Below, in pieces: positions 60,594 to 64,000 of a stretch of 64,000 nucleotides of DNA (position 1 is the first letter of the stretch; every line of letters begins with the position of its first letter). A model generated the notes under the pieces. The model saw only the letters and a program-made list of their open reading frames with translations. It was not told the DNA's origin and made no database searches. The position numbers were made by a program, and so were the translations under genes. The DNA lies in the NCBI GenBank assembly GCA_904419545.1, contig CAJFRY010000001.1, forward strand, positions 124,001 to 188,000, read 5' to 3'. This DNA is from Candidatus Woodwardiibium gallinarum (lineage in GTDB: Bacteria; Bacillota; Clostridia; Oscillospirales; CAG-382).

Positions 60594-61238
60594 ATGGAAC
60601 GCATCTGCTGTATATTCGGCGCGGGGGAATACGAAGGAAACGAGTTTACACGCGTACCCGATGGTGCCTATATCATTGCCGCTGACGCGGGGTATGCCCG
60701 TTTGTGCGCGTCCGGCGTCAAGCCCGACCTTGTCGTCGGGGATTTCGATTCATTGGACGCGCCGCCCACCGGGATTCCCGTAGTGCGTCATCCGGTGGAG
60801 AAGGATGATACCGACATGCTGCTGGCCGTTCGCGAGGGATTTTTACGCGGTTTTTCGCATTTTTACCTTTTCGGCGGGATGGGCGGACGGCTCGATCATA
60901 CGCTGGCAAACCTGCAGACACTGGCCTTCATTGCCGAGCGGGGCGGGATCGGTTATCTGATTGGGAAAGGCTTCACCGCCGCTGCGGTCCGAAACGGTAC
61001 GCTGTGCTTTCCCGCCGGTATGACAGGCACAATCTCAGTCTTTGCACTGGGAGAACCGGCGCGCGGCGTGTATCTCACCGGCTTGTATTATCCGCTGACC
61101 GACGCGACGCTGACGCCTGTCTGGCCGCTGGGCGTGAGCAACGCCTTCACCGGAAAAGCGGCTGCCGTCGCGGTTCGGGACGGTACGCTCACCGTTCTCT
61201 GGGAGGGAGGCGCGTTGCCTTCAGCGTCCGCAGATTGA
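60594..61238 (+). CDS. thiN: Thiamine diphosphokinase
   Basis: ThiN transfers pyrophosphate from ATP to thiamine, making thiamine diphosphate. The 214-residue protein shows AADAGYARLCASGVKPDLVVGDFDSLD (Asp-rich site, partly quoted by its start AADAGYARL and end GDFDSLD), KDDTDMLLAV and FGGMGGRLDHTLANLQ, all diagnostic. ATG 60594 has GGGAGA upstream. In many Firmicutes thiN follows rsgA and rpe; here it is alone at another site. It converges with the glycosylase gene, overlapping by 18 bp. No TPP riboswitch is seen. Confidence 0.95.
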   Translation: MERICCIFGAGEYEGNEFTRVPDGAYIIAADAGYARLCASGVKPDLVVGDFDSLDAPPTGIPVVRHPVEKDDTDMLLAVREGFLRGFSHFYLFGGMGGRLDHTLANLQTLAFIAERGGIGYLIGKGFTAAAVRNGTLCFPAGMTGTISVFALGEPARGVYLTGLYYPLTDATLTPVWPLGVSNAFTGKAAAVAVRDGTLTVLWEGGALPSASAD

Positions 61239-62048
61239 CCGTTCATAGTAGAACAGGTATTGCTGCGCGATCCCGGCATATGCGCCGAAGCGGCTGCCGT
61301 CGAAGCTTTTGCCGTAGTATTTGGAGATGACCTTTTTTACCCATACGTCGATTGGAAAAGCTTCATAAAAACCCAGCGAAAACAGCAGCACACAGTCGGC
61401 TACCTTTGTACCGACGCCGTAAATCGTCATCAGCGCCGCTTTGGCTGCTTCGTAAGGCTGGTTCCGCAGGGCTTGAAGGTCGAGTGTGCCGCTTGCGACC
61501 TTTTCGGCCGCGTCTGCGACATATTTGGCGCGGAAGCCGCAGCGTACCCGGGCGAGCCCTTCCGTTCCTGCGGACGCAAGCCGTTCGGCGGTGGGGAAGG
61601 CATAAAACGGCGTGCCCTCAATCGGTGTGCCGAAGTGTTCGCAGAGTGCGGCGATGATTTTACGGATGCGCGGGATGTTGTTGTTCTGCGAGAGGATAAA
61701 GGAACAGAGCGTTTCCCACGGGTCCTGCGACAGAATGCGAATGCCGCGCGAAAACGTGTAGGCCGTCCGCAGAGTCTCATCGTTGCAGAAGGCGGCAGAC
61801 AGCGCATCATAGTCGCGGTCAAGATCAAAATAACGCGCCCAGATTTCCTCGTATTCCGGCTGCCGCACACCATACAGCAGCACGGCATCGCCATCCTGTG
61901 TGACGTGCAGCGCACGGCCGAAGGCCACGCCGGAATATCCGTCACCGTCAGGTATAAAGCGGAAGCACTGTCCACATTCAAAGGTTTTTTGGATGTTCAG
62001 TACCGCTCCGGTGAGGACGGTGCCGTTCTCCGTGAACGAGACCTGCAT
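61221..62048 (-). CDS. 8-oxoguanine DNA glycosylase (OGG family)
   Basis: A 275-residue DNA repair glycosylase/AP lyase. N-terminal OGG-type domain (FECGQCFRFIPDGDGYSGVAFG), then the helix-hairpin-helix GPD module with LMTIYGVGTKVADCVLLFSLG, where Lys is the catalytic base-attacking residue, and the catalytic Asp in FPIDVWVKKV. It lacks the iron-sulfur cluster cysteines of EndoIII/MutY. The start is ATG 62048 after GGGAGG; a longer frame to 62207 lies across the divergent gene. Its 3' end overlaps thiN. Confidence 0.9.
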   Translation of the reverse strand: MQVSFTENGTVLTGAVLNIQKTFECGQCFRFIPDGDGYSGVAFGRALHVTQDGDAVLLYGVRQPEYEEIWARYFDLDRDYDALSAAFCNDETLRTAYTFSRGIRILSQDPWETLCSFILSQNNNIPRIRKIIAALCEHFGTPIEGTPFYAFPTAERLASAGTEGLARVRCGFRAKYVADAAEKVASGTLDLQALRNQPYEAAKAALMTIYGVGTKVADCVLLFSLGFYEAFPIDVWVKKVISKYYGKSFDGSRFGAYAGIAQQYLFYYERSICGR

Positions 62049-62080
62049 ACAATAACCTCCCATTGGAAAGGAAAAGAAAA

Positions 62081-62767
62081 ATGAAAGAACAGATTTATAC
62101 CATACCCGTATCCGAAGCCTTTGAAACGCGTAACGGCAAATGCCCGCTTTGTCTGCTGCGCGAGAAATGGGAGCAGAACGAGCTGGACCTGATCCTCGGC
62201 GCATCAATGATGGAGCCGGATATTCGTATCCAGACCAACGAAAAGGGTTTCTGCAACAATCATTTGCATAAGATGTACGAGAAGGGCAATCGCCTGCCGC
62301 TGGCGCTTACGCTTGAGAGCCATCTCGCCGAGGTGGAGAAGGGACTGAAAACGGGCGGCTTCTTTTCGCGTGATATCGCAGCCAAAAGCGTCAAGTATTT
62401 GGATGCGCTGGAGCATAGCTGCTATCTGTGCGATCGTATCAATGCTACGCTGGAGCGGATGGTCGAGACCACCGCGCTGCTTTATGGAAGGGAGCCGGAA
62501 TTCCGCAAGCTGTTTAACGAGCAGCGGATGTTTTGCCTGCCGCACTTCCGCGCGCTGCTGGTCAAAGGACGCGAAATTCTGGATAAAAAGCGCTACGAGG
62601 ACTTCGTGCGCGATGCGTTCGCCGTGGTCTCCGGCTATGCGAAGGAATTGGGCGGCGATGTTTCGTGGTTCTGTAAGAAATTCGATTACCGTTACGAAAA
62701 AGAAGATTGGAAGAATTCGAAGGACGCAGTGGAGCGCGCGCTCGATTTCCTCAACGGAACGGTATGA
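62081..62767 (+). CDS. DUF6062 family protein
   Basis: A 228-residue protein. Signature pieces are the N-terminal KCPLCLLREKWEQNELDLILG, GFCNNHLHKMYEKGNRLPLAL, SCYLCDRINATLERMV and MFCLPHFRALL: repeated CxxC or C-x-H pairs suggesting a metal site. DUF6062 is a family of Clostridia and relatives with unknown role. It is divergent from the glycosylase, 32 bp apart, with GGAAAGGA upstream and a terminator after. Confidence 0.87.
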   Translation: MKEQIYTIPVSEAFETRNGKCPLCLLREKWEQNELDLILGASMMEPDIRIQTNEKGFCNNHLHKMYEKGNRLPLALTLESHLAEVEKGLKTGGFFSRDIAAKSVKYLDALEHSCYLCDRINATLERMVETTALLYGREPEFRKLFNEQRMFCLPHFRALLVKGREILDKKRYEDFVRDAFAVVSGYAKELGGDVSWFCKKFDYRYEKEDWKNSKDAVERALDFLNGTV

Positions 62768-62799
62768 CCGCTTCGCCGCAGGGTATGCTTGGATTTCAT

Positions 62800-62829
62800 A
62801 ACCGTATGCGTTTATGCATACGGTTTCTT
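62800..62829 (+). terminator. Intrinsic terminator after the DUF6062 gene
   Basis: AACCGTATGC (62800-62809) and GCATACGGTT (62816-62825) pair perfectly over ten bases, followed by TCTTATT. It lies 33 bases after the stop codon. Confidence 0.75.
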
Positions 62830-62918
62830 ATTCGGCGTATTCGGTGCTGCTCGGATACGGTTTCTGAAATTTCCTTTAGATGACATAATATGTGTCGCAT
62901 AAAGGCTGGAAAGACGAA

Positions 62919-63022
62919 TTGTCCACATTTTCCACCGAGTTATCCACACATATTGAGCCGTGGCGGTGTCGAACTGCGTCAAACCGCAGGAATCTATCCA
63001 CATATCCACAGATTTATCCACA
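62919..63022 (+). promoter_or_regulatory. Cluster of five DnaA-box-like sites
   Basis: Five 9-mers in one orientation: TTGTCCACA (62919-62927), TTATCCACA (62940-62948), CTATCCACA (62994-63002), ATATCCACA (63002-63010) and TTATCCACA (63014-63022). Two are the exact DnaA-box consensus, the rest differ at one or two positions. They lie in the gap between the DUF6062 terminator and the convergent tsaD end. No dnaA or dnaN gene is in the window. Confidence 0.7.
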
Positions 63023-63074
63023 TTGGATTATGGGGATTATGTCTCGTGATTACGCACGGTGAAAAGGGGAACCG

Positions 63075-64000
63075 TCAAACGCTTGCGGTTGCATACGCAT
63101 TTTGGGAAAGGGGCGCGCGGCTGCCGGCTTGGAATTCATAATAGCCCTGCGCAGCGATCATGGCCGCGTTGTCTCCGCAAAGGGAAAGCGGCGGCAGATA
63201 CAGCGCGCAGCCCTTCCGTTCACAAAGCTCGGAGACGGCGGCGCGCAGATGGGAGTTGGCGGCTACGCCGCCCGCCAGCACAAGTGCAGGTGCGTCTGTC
63301 CGTTCGAGCAGGAGCGATACGCGGGTCACGATTGTGCGCACGAGGGCTTCGGTAAACGAAGCGGCGATGTCTGCCTTGACCGCTTCCTCCAACGTCTGTC
63401 CGCGCAGATTCAAATTGTGGACGCAGTTAATCACTGCGGTTTTCAGGCCGGAGAAGGAAAAATCATACTCGTTGTTATGCACGGTGGCCGGGGTGAAGGG
63501 GAAGGCGTCTTTCCGGCCAATGGAAGCCAGCTTGTCCATCATCACGCCGCCGGGATAGGGAAGTCCGAGCACGCGCGCGGCTTTGTCAAAGGCTTCGCCG
63601 GCCGCGTCGTCCCGCGTCTGGCCGATACGCTTGAAATCGGTATAGCCGTCCACCTGAATGAGTGATGTGTCGCCGCCCGAGACGACCAGCGCAATGAATG
63701 GCGGCTCCAATTGCGGGTGAACAAGATAATTTGCGGCGATGTGCCCGCGGATGTGGTGCACGGGCACCAGCGGCTTGCCGGTTGCGCAGGCCAGTCCCTT
63801 TGCGAAGGACAGACCCGTCAGCAGCGCGCCGATAAGCCCCGGCTCGACCGTTACGGCGATGGCGTCGACGTCGGCCATTGACAGACTCGCCTTTTCCAAT
63901 GCGCTCCGTGTTACGCCGCAGATGGCCTCTGTGTGCGCACGGGAGGCGATTTCCGGAACAACGCCGCCGTACAGCTTATGTATTTCGATTTGCGAGGCGA
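63075..64000 (-). CDS. tsaD: tRNA N6-adenosine threonylcarbamoyltransferase, start beyond window
   Basis: TsaD, with TsaB and TsaE, transfers the threonylcarbamoyl group to A37 of ANN-decoding tRNAs. The frame is open to the window edge on the minus strand, so about 308 C-terminal residues are seen. Motifs: QIEIHKLYGGVVPEIASRAH near the truncated start, the metal histidines in HHIRGHIAANYL, VSGGDTSL, GEAFDKAARVLGLPYPGG and AGGVAANSHLR. Only a short N-terminal part is missing. Confidence 0.97.
   Translation of the reverse strand, partial: ASQIEIHKLYGGVVPEIASRAHTEAICGVTRSALEKASLSMADVDAIAVTVEPGLIGALLTGLSFAKGLACATGKPLVPVHHIRGHIAANYLVHPQLEPPFIALVVSGGDTSLIQVDGYTDFKRIGQTRDDAAGEAFDKAARVLGLPYPGGVMMDKLASIGRKDAFPFTPATVHNNEYDFSFSGLKTAVINCVHNLNLRGQTLEEAVKADIAASFTEALVRTIVTRVSLLLERTDAPALVLAGGVAANSHLRAAVSELCERKGCALYLPPLSLCGDNAAMIAAQGYYEFQAGSRAPLSQNAYATASV

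Noticed and set aside
62919..63022. Bona fide oriC
   Set aside because: Box cluster is real, but no dnaA, dnaN, recF or AT-rich unwinding repeats are seen, so origin status is not claimed; it is listed as a DnaA-box cluster only.

Overview
The window looks like a chromosomal segment of a Gram-positive anaerobe of the class Clostridia, most likely Oscillospiraceae/Ruminococcaceae-like. The support is the Firmicutes-type gene order (remA-gmk-rpoZ-priA-def-fmt-rsmB-rlmN-PP2C-PASTA kinase-rsgA), SigA next to dnaG, strong AGGAGG-type ribosome-binding sites, an NADH-linked [FeFe]-hydrogenase operon and several families I know mainly from Clostridia (DUF5685, DUF6062). Base composition is fairly GC-rich. 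I found no rRNA, tRNA, CRISPR array, insertion sequence or prophage. Species cannot be named from the sequence alone.

Layout. 1-7.6 kb (+): a slimmed division and cell-wall cluster (transpeptidase with PASTA repeats, murF, mraY, ftsW, murG, ftsQ, ftsZ) plus a tiny conserved gene. 7.8-9.1 kb (+): a methyltransferase and an orphan gene. 9.5-20.3 kb (-): ireB and a small partner, pheST, rpoD, dnaG, a dGTPase-like HD hydrolase and an ABC exporter pair. 20.5-38.3 kb (+): DUF5685, a DnaJ-like protein, yicC, remA, gmk, rpoZ, priA, def, fmt, a membrane zinc peptidase, rsmB, an M3 peptidase, rlmN, a PP2C phosphatase, a PASTA kinase, rsgA and pssA. 38.5-39.1 kb: a decayed aquaporin gene. 39.2-40.7 kb (+): an XRE DNA-binding domain fused to a PolC-derived polymerase core. 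40.7-46.7 kb: a metallo-beta-lactamase-fold hydrolase (-), rpmE, hflX, a GH25 lysozyme and a beta-helix surface protein. 46.6-47.5 kb: a gene-free stretch rich in inverted repeats. 47.5-55.7 kb (-): ten genes for an electron-bifurcating hydrogenase and a sensory-hydrogenase signalling module. 56.2-64 kb: an oxidoreductase, an ABC exporter, a CBM9-like anchored protein, thiN, an OGG-type glycosylase, a DUF6062 protein, a cluster of DnaA-box-like sites and the partial tsaD.

How the genes fit together. Peptidoglycan precursor synthesis and division genes sit with two arms of the PASTA-kinase pathway: kinase plus phosphatase at 34-37 kb, and the kinase target IreB at 10 kb. The hydrogenase operon joins NADH- and ferredoxin-linked hydrogen metabolism (NuoE-, NuoF- and HydA-like subunits) to an H-cluster protein likely to sense rather than turn over H2. 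That protein is encoded with two GHKL ATPases, two DRTGG-domain proteins and a PHP phosphoesterase.

The most unusual item is the XRE-PolC fusion at 39228-40664. It keeps long stretches of PolC catalytic-domain sequence but appears to have lost the metal-binding aspartates, so it is probably a regulator or replisome-binding pseudoenzyme rather than a polymerase.
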